From Microbacterium sp. MPKO10 (GTDB lineage Bacteria; Actinomycetota; Actinomycetes; Actinomycetales; Microbacteriaceae): a stretch of DNA of 64,000 nt. Each line of letters starts with the position of its first letter. Position 1 is the first letter of the stretch. The position numbers and the translations under genes were made by a program. The notes below the pieces were generated by a model. It searched no databases, was not told the origin of the DNA, and saw only the letters and a list, made by a program, of their open reading frames with translations. Positions 57,237 through 64,000 of the stretch are shown piece after piece. The stretch spans positions 554,038-618,037 of the forward strand of contig NZ_JAPCHX010000002.1 in the NCBI RefSeq assembly GCF_026107415.2, in the 5' to 3' direction.

Positions 57237-57866
57237 TCAGCCGAGCTTCACCAGCTGGAGCAGGCCGTCGCCGACCGGGCTGAGCGCGCTGACGACGGCG
57301 GCGGAGGTTGCGACCTCCTGAATGACCGAGCGGAGAGCACTCGTCACGTCATCGCGCTGAGCAGGATCTGCGACGCGCCCTCTGTTGAGTGCGTGCGGAA
57401 CGAGGACGGTCCCACCGGTCCGGGCAAGCCGGAGCGCGTGCTCGACGTTCTCGATCACATCGGACGGGTCAGCGTCGACGAGCACGAGATCGTAGGAGTC
57501 TTCGTTCATGCGCGGCAGAACATCGCGGGCCTTTCCCGTGATGAGGCGTGTGCGTGCCGAGCCGATCCCGGCGTCGGAGAATGCGCTTCGCGCGGCACCG
57601 AGGTGCTCGGACTCCGAATCGATCGTCGTCAGGATGCTGCGAGGCTGCGCCGACAGCATCCACAGCCCTGAGACTCCGCACCCGGTTCCGATTTCCATGA
57701 TGTTTCGGGCGGAGCTCGCTGCCGCGATCACGGCGAGCTGAGCGCCGGTTGCCGGAGACACGGGTGCGACACCGAGCTCAAGCGACTGAGCTCGTGCTGC
57801 CCGGACAGCCTCGGACTCGTCGACGGCATCATCGACGTACTTCCAGTTCGACTCTTGTGTGGACAC
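57237..57866 (-). CDS. O-methyltransferase family protein
   Basis: SAM-dependent methyltransferase of 209 residues, of the caffeoyl-CoA/catechol O-methyltransferase-like group. Motif I is IMEIGTGCGVSGLWML, then TTIDSESEHLGAAR (acidic end of strand 2) and YDLVLVDADPSDVIENVEHALRLARTGGTVLVPHAL. GTG at 57866 has CAGGAG upstream and TACACT lies further up (57899-57894). The substrate is unknown; rRNA or small phenolics are possible. Confidence 0.88.
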   Translation of the reverse strand: MSTQESNWKYVDDAVDESEAVRAARAQSLELGVAPVSPATGAQLAVIAAASSARNIMEIGTGCGVSGLWMLSAQPRSILTTIDSESEHLGAARSAFSDAGIGSARTRLITGKARDVLPRMNEDSYDLVLVDADPSDVIENVEHALRLARTGGTVLVPHALNRGRVADPAQRDDVTSALRSVIQEVATSAAVVSALSPVGDGLLQLVKLG

Positions 57867-57949
57867 GGCGGCTCCTGAATCTGCTCGAATGCCAGTGTAT
57901 GCGGCTGTCGGGGTGCTCGCTGTGAGGCGCGACACGGTAGTCTGAATTG

Positions 57950-58324
57950 GTGTTCGGTTTGACGGCAGACAAGATCCTCATCATCGCTGTCATTGCCGTG
58001 TTCCTGCTCGGTCCCGAGCGCGTGCCCATGTACGCGGCAAAACTCGCGCAGCTGGTCAAGAACGTGCGCAATATGGCGAGGGACGCTAAGTCGCGCATGA
58101 AAGATGAGATGGGCGAGGACTTCGACGATGTCGATTGGCAGAAGCTTGACCCACGGCAGTACGACCCGCGCCGGATCATTCGTGAGGCGCTTCTCGAAGA
58201 TGACGACTCACCGCAGTCGGTGATCGCTCCGGCGACGAAAGAGCCGAATCCCGAGTCACGGCAGCAGCTGCTCGAGGCGGGCAAAGAGGTGATGGACCCT
58301 CCCTTTGACCCGGAGGCGACCTAA
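57950..58324 (+). CDS. tatB: Twin-arginine translocase subunit TatB
   Basis: A 124-residue TatB: single N-terminal membrane helix (ADKILIIAVIAVFLLGPERVP), hinge proline in LGPERVPMYAAKLAQ, amphipathic helix and acidic tail. Forms the TatABC receptor with TatC for folded twin-arginine substrates. The GTG at 57950 follows TAGTCT by exactly 6 nt (leaderless); the TTG at 57947 is therefore not the start. Its neighbour Mrp is a typical actinobacterial association. Confidence 0.92.
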   Translation: MFGLTADKILIIAVIAVFLLGPERVPMYAAKLAQLVKNVRNMARDAKSRMKDEMGEDFDDVDWQKLDPRQYDPRRIIREALLEDDDSPQSVIAPATKEPNPESRQQLLEAGKEVMDPPFDPEAT

Positions 58325-58352
58325 TCACCGGCCGGTTTGCCGGAGTGCGACG

Positions 58353-59591
58353 GTGTCGGTCGTGAAGGCGACGGATCCGTGGCGCGGGCACGCGCGTGAA
58401 ACTCCCGCGTACCGTCGTGTGCTGTTCGGGCTGTTCCTCGCCGGCGTCGCCACGTTCGCTCAGCTCTACTCTCCACAGGCTGTTCTTCCGCTCATCGCCC
58501 ATGATCTCGCCGTCAGCGAGGCAACGAGTGCGCTTGTCGTGTCTGCAGCGACCCTTGGTCTTGCGTGCGGCGTGCTTCCCTGGTCGCTCGTCGCCGACCG
58601 TGTGGGGCGGGTGCGCGCCATGATCGTTGCCGTATGCGGGGCGACAGCCGTTGGCTTTGCCGTGCCGTTCGCGCCGAACCTTGAGCTCATGCTCGCCGGC
58701 CGCGTCGTCGAAGGTCTTCTCATCGCGGGCGTTCCCGCCGTGGCGGTCGCCTACCTCACGGAGGAGGTCACCCGGGAGCACTCGGCCCGGGCCGCGGGCA
58801 CGTATATCGCGGGGACCACGATCGGCGGGTTGAGCGGGCGGATCATCGCCGGGCCCATCGCCGCGGTCACGACGTGGCAGATCGGTGTCATCGTCGTTGC
58901 TGTTCTGTGCGCCGTGTGTGCCGTCGGCTTCGCGCTGATCGTACCCATCCCACGCGGCTTCGTGCCCCTGCGCCTGCGCACCCAGAAGGGTCCACCTGCC
59001 CACGAACGCATCCGTGCGGCGCTGCGATCGCCACAGCTTCTCGCTCTGTACGCGCAGGCATTTCTACTGATGGGCGGGTTCGTGGCCGTCTATAACTTTC
59101 TCGCGTTCCGGCTCATGGCGGAACCCTTCTTCGTCGCTCCCGCACTCGTCAGCTTCATCTTCGTCGCGTACCTCGCGGGAACCTGGTCGTCGGGGCGGGC
59201 CGGTGCGCTCGCGGCGCGCTTTGGTCGTCTCCCCGTGCTTGTGAGCAGCATCAGCGTCATGATCGTCGGCGTCGCCGCCACACTGAGCACCGTGCTCGTC
59301 GTTGTGCTCGCCGGGCTCGTGGTGATGACAGCGGGCTTCTTCGCCGCCCACGCGATCGCGTCCGGCTGGACAGGAGCTGCCGCGACAGTGGGGCGCGCGC
59401 AGGCCTCATCGCTGTACAACCTGGCCTACTACGGCGGTTCGAGCGTGTTCGGCTGGCTGGGCGGCGTCTTTCTCGCCTCCGATGGCTGGTTCGGCACGGC
59501 GCTCATGGTGATCGCACTGGCCGGCATCGCGGTTGTCGTCGCCCTGACGCTACTGAGGAGCTCGCAGGCACGGCGGTCTGCCAGCGGATAG
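58353..59591 (+). CDS. Major facilitator superfamily transporter
   Basis: A 412-residue MFS transporter with 12 segments. The loop 2-3 motif is GVLPWSLVADRVGRVRAM, a D-R-x-G-R signature, and GRVVEGLLIAGVPAVAVAYLTEEV corresponds to segment 4. Resembles the YnfM-type drug/arabinose efflux group. The start was set at GTG 58353, with CCGGAG 7 nt upstream; codons before it are unlike the family. The substrate is unknown. Confidence 0.88.
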   Translation: MSVVKATDPWRGHARETPAYRRVLFGLFLAGVATFAQLYSPQAVLPLIAHDLAVSEATSALVVSAATLGLACGVLPWSLVADRVGRVRAMIVAVCGATAVGFAVPFAPNLELMLAGRVVEGLLIAGVPAVAVAYLTEEVTREHSARAAGTYIAGTTIGGLSGRIIAGPIAAVTTWQIGVIVVAVLCAVCAVGFALIVPIPRGFVPLRLRTQKGPPAHERIRAALRSPQLLALYAQAFLLMGGFVAVYNFLAFRLMAEPFFVAPALVSFIFVAYLAGTWSSGRAGALAARFGRLPVLVSSISVMIVGVAATLSTVLVVVLAGLVVMTAGFFAAHAIASGWTGAAATVGRAQASSLYNLAYYGGSSVFGWLGGVFLASDGWFGTALMVIALAGIAVVVALTLLRSSQARRSASG

Positions 59592-59600
59592 GATCGCTCC

Positions 59601-60200
59601 ATGGCACCGAGGTCTGCGAGGTCAGCGCCGCGCGAGCGATGGACGGAGTTCGACGCAGTGCGGGGGCGCGCCGTCGCGACAGCATCCGGGACCGTTCTGG
59701 AGATCGGTGCGGGGACGGGCGGCAACTTCGAGGACTTCGCTCGGGGAATCACCTGGATCGGGCTGGAACCGCACGCCCCGTCACGCGCGACGCTGCAGCA
59801 AAAGGCCCGAGCTCAGGGGCACCTGCGCGACGTGCTCGCCGCGCGAAGCGAGAGGATTCCGCTCGAGGCGAGGAGCGTCGACAGCGTTGTGGGAACATTC
59901 GTGATGTGCTCGGTCGACGACGTCGCCGCGACACTCGCAGAATGCCGACGCGTTCTGGCTCCCGGCGGTCGTCTCGTGCTCGTCGACCACCTCGCAGCGG
60001 CGCCGGGAACGGGTACGCGCAGACTGCAGAATCTGATCACACCTCTCTCGCGTCGGATCGACAAGGGCTGTCGCTACAACCGCGAGATCACAGACGAGAT
60101 CACGGCAGCGGGCTTTTCGGAGGTCACGGCAGACTGGCATCGCGTGGCGGTCTTCCCCGGCGTGGCGATCCCCTGCGCCGTGCACACGGCCCGCGCCTGA
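59601..60200 (+). CDS. Class I SAM-dependent methyltransferase
   Basis: A 199-residue methyltransferase of the UbiE/Methyltransf_11 group. Motif I is VLEIGAGTGGNFEDFARG, followed by WIGLEPHAPSR, SVDSVVGTFVMCSVDDVAATLAECRRVLAPGGRLVLVDH. The ATG at 59601 follows TAGGAT by exactly 6 nt, so it has its own leaderless transcript despite the close MFS gene. The substrate is unknown. Confidence 0.87.
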   Translation: MAPRSARSAPRERWTEFDAVRGRAVATASGTVLEIGAGTGGNFEDFARGITWIGLEPHAPSRATLQQKARAQGHLRDVLAARSERIPLEARSVDSVVGTFVMCSVDDVAATLAECRRVLAPGGRLVLVDHLAAAPGTGTRRLQNLITPLSRRIDKGCRYNREITDEITAAGFSEVTADWHRVAVFPGVAIPCAVHTARA

Positions 60201-60204
60201 CAGG

Positions 60205-61374
60205 TCAGCGCGGGGAGAGCCCGAGCTTGCGCCCTGCCAGACCTCTGCCCTTGCGAACGAGGGCATCTGCTGCCTGCTCGATGGCGCGGCTGGCGGGGTC
60301 AGCGTCGTCTGAGAGCACGATCGGATGCCCCGTGTCACCGCCATCGCGCAAGGCGATGCTGAGTGGCACGGAGGCGAGGAGCGGAACGGGGGAGTCCTCT
60401 CCCTCGGACAGCCGCCGTGCCACCTCGGCGCCGCCGCCTGACCCAAAGATGTCGAGGACGCTGCCGTCCGCCTGAGGAAGTCCCGCCATATTCTCGATCA
60501 CGCCCACGACGGACTGCCCCGTCTGCCGCGCCACCCGTCCGGACCTCTCGGCAACGTCGGCGGCCGCGGGTTGCGGGGTCGTGACGACGACGACCTCGGC
60601 ATGGGGGAGCAGCTGTCCGACTGAGATCGCGATGTCACCGGTGCCGGGTGGCAGGTCGAGCAGCAGCACGTCGAGGTCGCCGAAGTAGACGTCGGTGAGG
60701 AACTGCCCGAGCGTCCGGTGCAACATGGGGCCGCGCCATGCGACGGCTGTCTGGGTGTCATCGACGAACATGCCGATCGAGATCACCTTCACACCGTGAG
60801 CGATGGGCGGCAGAATCATGTCGCCCACCCGTGTCGGCGTCACGATGAGGGGTTCGCCCTCCTCATCGACGGCGCCGGGCACGAGTCCGAGCAGACCGGG
60901 GATTGAAAACCCGTGCACATCGGCGTCGACGAGGCCGACGGTCAGGCCGCGCCGAGCGAGAGAGACGGCGAGATTCGCGGTGATCGTCGACTTGCCGACG
61001 CCGCCCTTGCCGCTCGTGATTGTGATGACGCGGGTCATCGAATCGGGTGTGAACGGCATTTCACGCTTTGCCCCGCGCAGGCGCTCGATCAGCGCGGTGC
61101 GCTCGGCCGGCGTCATCACGCCGACATCGATGCTCACCTGTTCAACCCCGGGCACGGCTTCGGCCGTGCGGCGCACATCGTTCTCGATCGCGCTGGCGGC
61201 CGGGCATCCCACGATCGTCAGGGCGATCGCGATCGAGACGGAGCCCGAGCCGTTCGAGTCCACCGAGCGCACCATATCCAGCTCGGTGATGGGCTTGCGG
61301 ATCTCCGGATCGATGACGCGGCTCAGTGCACGGCGCACCGATTCGGCCAGATCGTCAGGAGTCTCGAGTGACAT
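60205..61374 (-). CDS. Mrp/NBP35-type P-loop ATPase, iron-sulfur cluster carrier
   Basis: A 389-residue protein. Residues about 1-95 form a MIP18/DUF59 domain (VDPEIRKPITELDMVRSV); about 115-360 form the MinD/Mrp ATPase with deviant Walker A TSGKGGVGKSTITANLA and WRGPMLHRTLGQFLTDVYFGDLDVLLLDLPPGTGD. Members carry and transfer [4Fe-4S] clusters; the CxxC ligand pair of ApbC/Nbp35 is not visible, as in other actinobacterial Mrp. The start at 61374 lies inside the DUF1003 gene end (20-nt overlap). It is third in the CBS-DUF1003-Mrp operon. Confidence 0.9.
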   Translation of the reverse strand: MSLETPDDLAESVRRALSRVIDPEIRKPITELDMVRSVDSNGSGSVSIAIALTIVGCPAASAIENDVRRTAEAVPGVEQVSIDVGVMTPAERTALIERLRGAKREMPFTPDSMTRVITITSGKGGVGKSTITANLAVSLARRGLTVGLVDADVHGFSIPGLLGLVPGAVDEEGEPLIVTPTRVGDMILPPIAHGVKVISIGMFVDDTQTAVAWRGPMLHRTLGQFLTDVYFGDLDVLLLDLPPGTGDIAISVGQLLPHAEVVVVTTPQPAAADVAERSGRVARQTGQSVVGVIENMAGLPQADGSVLDIFGSGGGAEVARRLSEGEDSPVPLLASVPLSIALRDGGDTGHPIVLSDDADPASRAIEQAADALVRKGRGLAGRKLGLSPR

Positions 61375-61882
61375 CGATATCGGTTGTCTCCTTCTTCTCG
61401 TCGAGCTCATCGAGCAGCGCACGAAGCTCTTGTCTGATGAAGTCTTTCGAGGCCATATCGCGCATCGCGAGCCTCAGGGCAACGACTTCGCGTGCGAGGT
61501 ATTCAGTGTCGGCCAGGTTCCGCTCCGAGCGCTGTCTGTCCTGCTCGATCTGCACTCGGTCACGGTCGTCTTGCCGATTCTGCGCGAGCAGGATCAGCGG
61601 TGCCGCGTAGGACGCCTGCAGCGAGAGCATCAGAGTGAGTGCGGTGAAGCCGAGGGCGACCGAATCAAAGCGGATGCTGGTGGGCCCCCACGTGTTCCAC
61701 ACCATCCACGTGACGCAGAACACCGTGAGGGCGAGCAGGAACGTAGGAGTGCCCATCGCCCGCGCCACCCATTCGGTGAAACGACCGAATCTGTCGCGAT
61801 CGGTGACTTTGCGCGCGAACAGCGGCGTGCGCACTCCGCGGGGTGCGTCGAGTCGCTTGTCGTCTTTGGGGGATCTAGCCAT
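61355..61882 (-). CDS. DUF1003 membrane protein
   Basis: A 175-residue protein with two membrane segments (FLLALTVFCVTWMVWNTW and GFTALTLMLSLQASYAAPLILLAQ) followed by the DUF1003 signature QNRQDDRDR and a long charged, likely coiled-coil tail (QDRQRSERNLADTEYLAREV). Function not established; related to cyanobacterial and actinobacterial ion-transport-linked proteins. Overlaps the CBS gene by 8 nt and the Mrp gene by 20 nt. Confidence 0.9.
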   Translation of the reverse strand: MARSPKDDKRLDAPRGVRTPLFARKVTDRDRFGRFTEWVARAMGTPTFLLALTVFCVTWMVWNTWGPTSIRFDSVALGFTALTLMLSLQASYAAPLILLAQNRQDDRDRVQIEQDRQRSERNLADTEYLAREVVALRLAMRDMASKDFIRQELRALLDELDEKKETTDIDVTRDS

Positions 61883-63152
61883 TCGACGACCTCCTCACGG
61901 TTTCTTCCCTCACGGGCTCGTCATCGTCGTGACTGCGCCAATCATCGGGCAGCAGATAGTCGAGAATGTCGTCAACGGTCACCACCCCGACAAGCCTGTC
62001 GGCGTCATCGACGACCGGAACGGACACCAGATCGTAGCTGGCGAGAATGCGTGTCACCTCAGCGGCAGACGCCTGAGCGCTCACTGGCTCGATGCTCTGG
62101 TCGAGGATCGCACCGAGCCTCTCATGCGGTGGGTGTCGCAGCATCCGCTGATAGTGCACCATGCCGAGGAGCCGGCCCGTCGGCGGTTCGTACGGAGGAA
62201 GGGTGATACAGACGGCCGCGCCGAGCGCCGGCGGCAGATCGGCCCTGCGAATCAGCGCGAGGCCCTCGGCGACGGATGAGTCGGCAGACAGGATCACGGG
62301 CTCCGTCGTCATGAGGCCGCCCGCGGTGTCCGGCTCGTACTCGAGCAGCATCCGCACGTCGTCGGCCTCTTCCGGCTCCATCAGCCCGAGCAGCTGCTCC
62401 TGGCGGTCATCGGGAAGCTGGGCGACGAGGTCGGCGGCGTCGTCCGGCTGCATCTGGTCGAGAACGGATGCTGCCCGCTCATCGTCGAGCTGCAGCAGCA
62501 GAGACACCTGATCATCCGTCTGCATCTCTTCGAGCGCATCGGCGAGCCTGTCATCAGGCAGTTCGGCCGCGACCTCGAGGATGCGCTCCTGCGGCAGCTC
62601 GAGCACGGTGCTGGCGAGGTCGGCGGGCTTGAGATCGCTGAGGCTGGCCACCAGATGTTCGGCCGACTGCGCCTCGGTCGAAATCCGCTCGCGGATCTCG
62701 CGCCACGTGGCGAACGCCGTGGGCCCTTTGGCGAAGGGGGAGGCCGATGTCTTCGGCCGGCGCACGAAGTACTGGCTGACGTTCCAATCGCCCTGCCGCT
62801 TCTCATCGATCGCGACGTCCTCAATGGTCGCCTCGCCTGAGCCGTCGGCAAAATCGACCTTCCGGCCGAGGATCTCTGCGATCACGCGGATCTCTCCGCC
62901 TCGCTGTTCGAAACGGCGCAGGTTGATCAGCCCTGTCGTGATGACCTGGCCCGGCGCGATCGACGTCACCCGGCCGATCGGAACGAACACACGCCGTTTT
63001 CCGGGGATCTCGACGATCAGCCCGACGACGCGCGGCGGATCGTTCGTGCGGTTGACGACAAGAGCATCACGAACCTTGCCGACCCGGTCACCTGCTGGGT
63101 CGAACACTGTACAACCCGCGAGGCGGGCGACGAAGACTCTCGTGGTACTCAC
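61875..63152 (-). CDS. PRC-barrel / MgtE_N / CBS-pair protein (MgtE-like regulator without channel)
   Basis: A 425-residue soluble protein. Residues about 1-70 resemble a PRC-barrel (GCTVFDPAGDRVGKVRDALV), about 150-285 the MgtE intracellular N domain with repeated acidic LPDDR/MQPDDAA units, and about 285-400 two CBS domains (AGGLMTTEPVILSADSSVAEGLALIRR; VSVPVVDDADRLVGVVTVDDILDYL). No membrane domain follows, so it is the Mg-sensing half of MgtE alone. GTG at 63152 follows TAAGTT by 6 nt (leaderless). Heads the operon with DUF1003 and Mrp. Confidence 0.88.
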   Translation of the reverse strand: MSTTRVFVARLAGCTVFDPAGDRVGKVRDALVVNRTNDPPRVVGLIVEIPGKRRVFVPIGRVTSIAPGQVITTGLINLRRFEQRGGEIRVIAEILGRKVDFADGSGEATIEDVAIDEKRQGDWNVSQYFVRRPKTSASPFAKGPTAFATWREIRERISTEAQSAEHLVASLSDLKPADLASTVLELPQERILEVAAELPDDRLADALEEMQTDDQVSLLLQLDDERAASVLDQMQPDDAADLVAQLPDDRQEQLLGLMEPEEADDVRMLLEYEPDTAGGLMTTEPVILSADSSVAEGLALIRRADLPPALGAAVCITLPPYEPPTGRLLGMVHYQRMLRHPPHERLGAILDQSIEPVSAQASAAEVTRILASYDLVSVPVVDDADRLVGVVTVDDILDYLLPDDWRSHDDDEPVREETVRRSSNG

Positions 63153-63228
63153 ACCACTAACTTAGACTCCTCGCGACAGCTCTGCTCGCATCGCACACGT
63201 GCCCGGTCGAACGTGGGACAATGGCAGT

Positions 63229-63723
63229 GTGAGTTATCAACAGTCGTCGGGACGAGGGCGGATGTCCGTTCAGGGCATTCCGCAGGGAGACACCGTCGCA
63301 TCGTACGATTCGTATCCCGAGGCGCAGCGCGCCGTCGACAAGCTCGCCGCCGCCGAATTCCCCGTCAAGAAGGTGTCGATCATCGGCAACGGCCTGACGA
63401 GCGTCGAGCGCATCACGGGCAAGCTGAGCTACGGGCGGGCCGCTGCCAACGGGGCACTGAGCGGTGCCTGGCTCGGGCTGTTCTTCGGGTTGCTGCTCAT
63501 TCTCATCAACCCGCAGTCCGATCTCGTCTTCGTCGGCGCTGCGGTGCTGATCGGCGCGGGCTTCGGCATGTGCTTCACGATGTTCAACTACGCGATCAAC
63601 CGCAAGCGGCGCGACTTCAGCTCCGTTGCGCAGATCGTCGCGAGCTCGTACTCGGTGATCGTCGAGCCCGAGCTGGCGAACAAGGCACGGCACGAGCTGG
63701 GCGTCGAACAGCCGCCGCTCTGA
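63229..63723 (+). CDS. General stress protein 17M-like membrane protein
   Basis: A 164-residue protein. The N-terminal domain (DTVASYDSYPEAQRAVDKLAAAEFPVKKVSIIGNGLTSVERITG) matches the YflT/GSP17M-type heat-induced stress domain, followed by two membrane segments (GALSGAWLGLFFGLLLILINP and LVFVGAAVLIGAGFGMCFTMFNY) and a short cytoplasmic tail. GTG at 63229 lies 6 nt after GACAAT, a weaker -10. Divergent from the CBS-protein operon. Role in stress is inferred from family. Confidence 0.85.
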   Translation: MSYQQSSGRGRMSVQGIPQGDTVASYDSYPEAQRAVDKLAAAEFPVKKVSIIGNGLTSVERITGKLSYGRAAANGALSGAWLGLFFGLLLILINPQSDLVFVGAAVLIGAGFGMCFTMFNYAINRKRRDFSSVAQIVASSYSVIVEPELANKARHELGVEQPPL

Positions 63724-63870
63724 CCCGTAGGGTCTGAGCCCGGGTTCCCCGCGCCACAACGCCGGTCAGCCCAGGGCGCTGCTGCTGGACTGACACATGC
63801 TGCTCGACCGACAAAGGCTGCCCTGCTGAGAGCCTGCTTGATTGACGCGTGCGCTGACTGACGACTGCTG

Positions 63871-63999
63871 TCAGGGAGCGTGCGAACAGCGACGGGAGGT
63901 TGCCCGCAACAGCATCCGCCCATTCGTGCTGACGGTTCCGCCCGTGACGGTTGACCCGGGCGACACGTCGACGGGTACCGGCTCACCCGTCATCATGCT
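63871..63999 (-). pseudogene. Truncated P-type (heavy-metal/copper) ATPase, remnant at window edge
   Basis: The minus-strand frame entering from the right edge reads SMMTGEPVPVDVSPG, then STVTGGTVSTNGRMLLRATS, the actuator-domain TGE motif and downstream sequence of heavy-metal P1B ATPases. Directly after RATS, where the family continues with a glycine/valine and the next helix, the frame changes to RRCSHAP and stops. The phosphorylation (DKTG) and ATP-binding domains are absent from 63724-63870. So at least the last 60 percent of the gene is missing; the N-terminal part is outside the window. Confidence 0.72.
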
Positions 64000-64000
64000 G

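Noticed and set aside
57947..57949. TTG as the tatB start
   Set aside because: The GTG at 57950 keeps the 6-nt spacer from TAGTCT seen at other leaderless genes and gives the normal TatB N-terminus.

Overview
The window is a gene-dense, high-GC bacterial chromosome segment of actinobacterial type, most likely family Microbacteriaceae. Evidence: a DUF3117 small protein, an actinobacterial thiO-thiS-thiG-thiF cluster, a 7Fe ferredoxin next to dapC, an NrtR-type regulator heading a nadA-nadB-nadC-nifS operon, frequent GTG starts, and many starts placed exactly 6-7 nt after a TANNNT -10 box (leaderless transcripts). I see no rRNA, tRNA, CRISPR array, prophage or intact insertion sequence. This is ordinary housekeeping chromosome with a few accessory patches. 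Genus cannot be fixed from sequence alone.

Layout. 1-2.9 kb: 3' part of a BCCT osmolyte transporter, a MOSC protein, a lipoprotein and a strong terminator. 3.1-7.4 kb: thiamine synthesis, with thiE divergent from thiOSGF; a TPP riboswitch leads the thiO operon and the two transcription units appear to share one symmetric -10 box. 7.4-10.3 kb: an 8-bp tandem repeat and a run of small enzymes (DLH hydrolase, unknown, GNAT, Nudix, VOC). 10.4-13.0 kb: a fused anthranilate-synthase-like TrpEG/PhzE gene plus an unknown gene, behind a Trp-Trp leader peptide and attenuator. 13.0-14.9 kb: FAD monooxygenase and divergent TetR regulator around two palindromic operators. 15-21.3 kb: NAD de novo operon (nrtR-nadA-nadB-nadC-nifS). 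21.6-26.2 kb: tandem glycine riboswitch and gcvT-gcvH-gcvP. 26.3-29.2 kb: SSS-family carboxylate symporter with DUF485 partner, and a CPBP membrane protease. 29.2-43.3 kb: two complete Dpp/Opp-type peptide ABC importers in convergent arrangement around a PH-domain protein, plus a third solute-binding lipoprotein. 43.7-47.7 kb: typA, a lipoprotein, azlCD and a small membrane protein. 47.7-56.9 kb: ferredoxin, dapC, gltA, a penicillin-acylase family enzyme, divergent dapD/dapE and a PIG-V-like membrane protein. 56.9-64 kb: DUF3117, methyltransferases, tatB, an MFS transporter, an Mrp ATPase-DUF1003-MgtE_N/CBS operon, a stress-protein-like membrane protein, and at the right edge the truncated end of a P-type ATPase.

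Regulatory RNA is the strongest theme: a TPP riboswitch, a tandem glycine riboswitch and a tryptophan attenuator lie within 20 kb, with two repressor systems (NrtR-like and TetR) between them. The most notable observations are the leader peptide that itself appears to be leaderless, the shared thiE/thiO -10 box, the recurrent -10/start geometry at about 14 genes, and a highly over-represented word GGATGCTG/CAGCATCC that bends codon choice on both strands.
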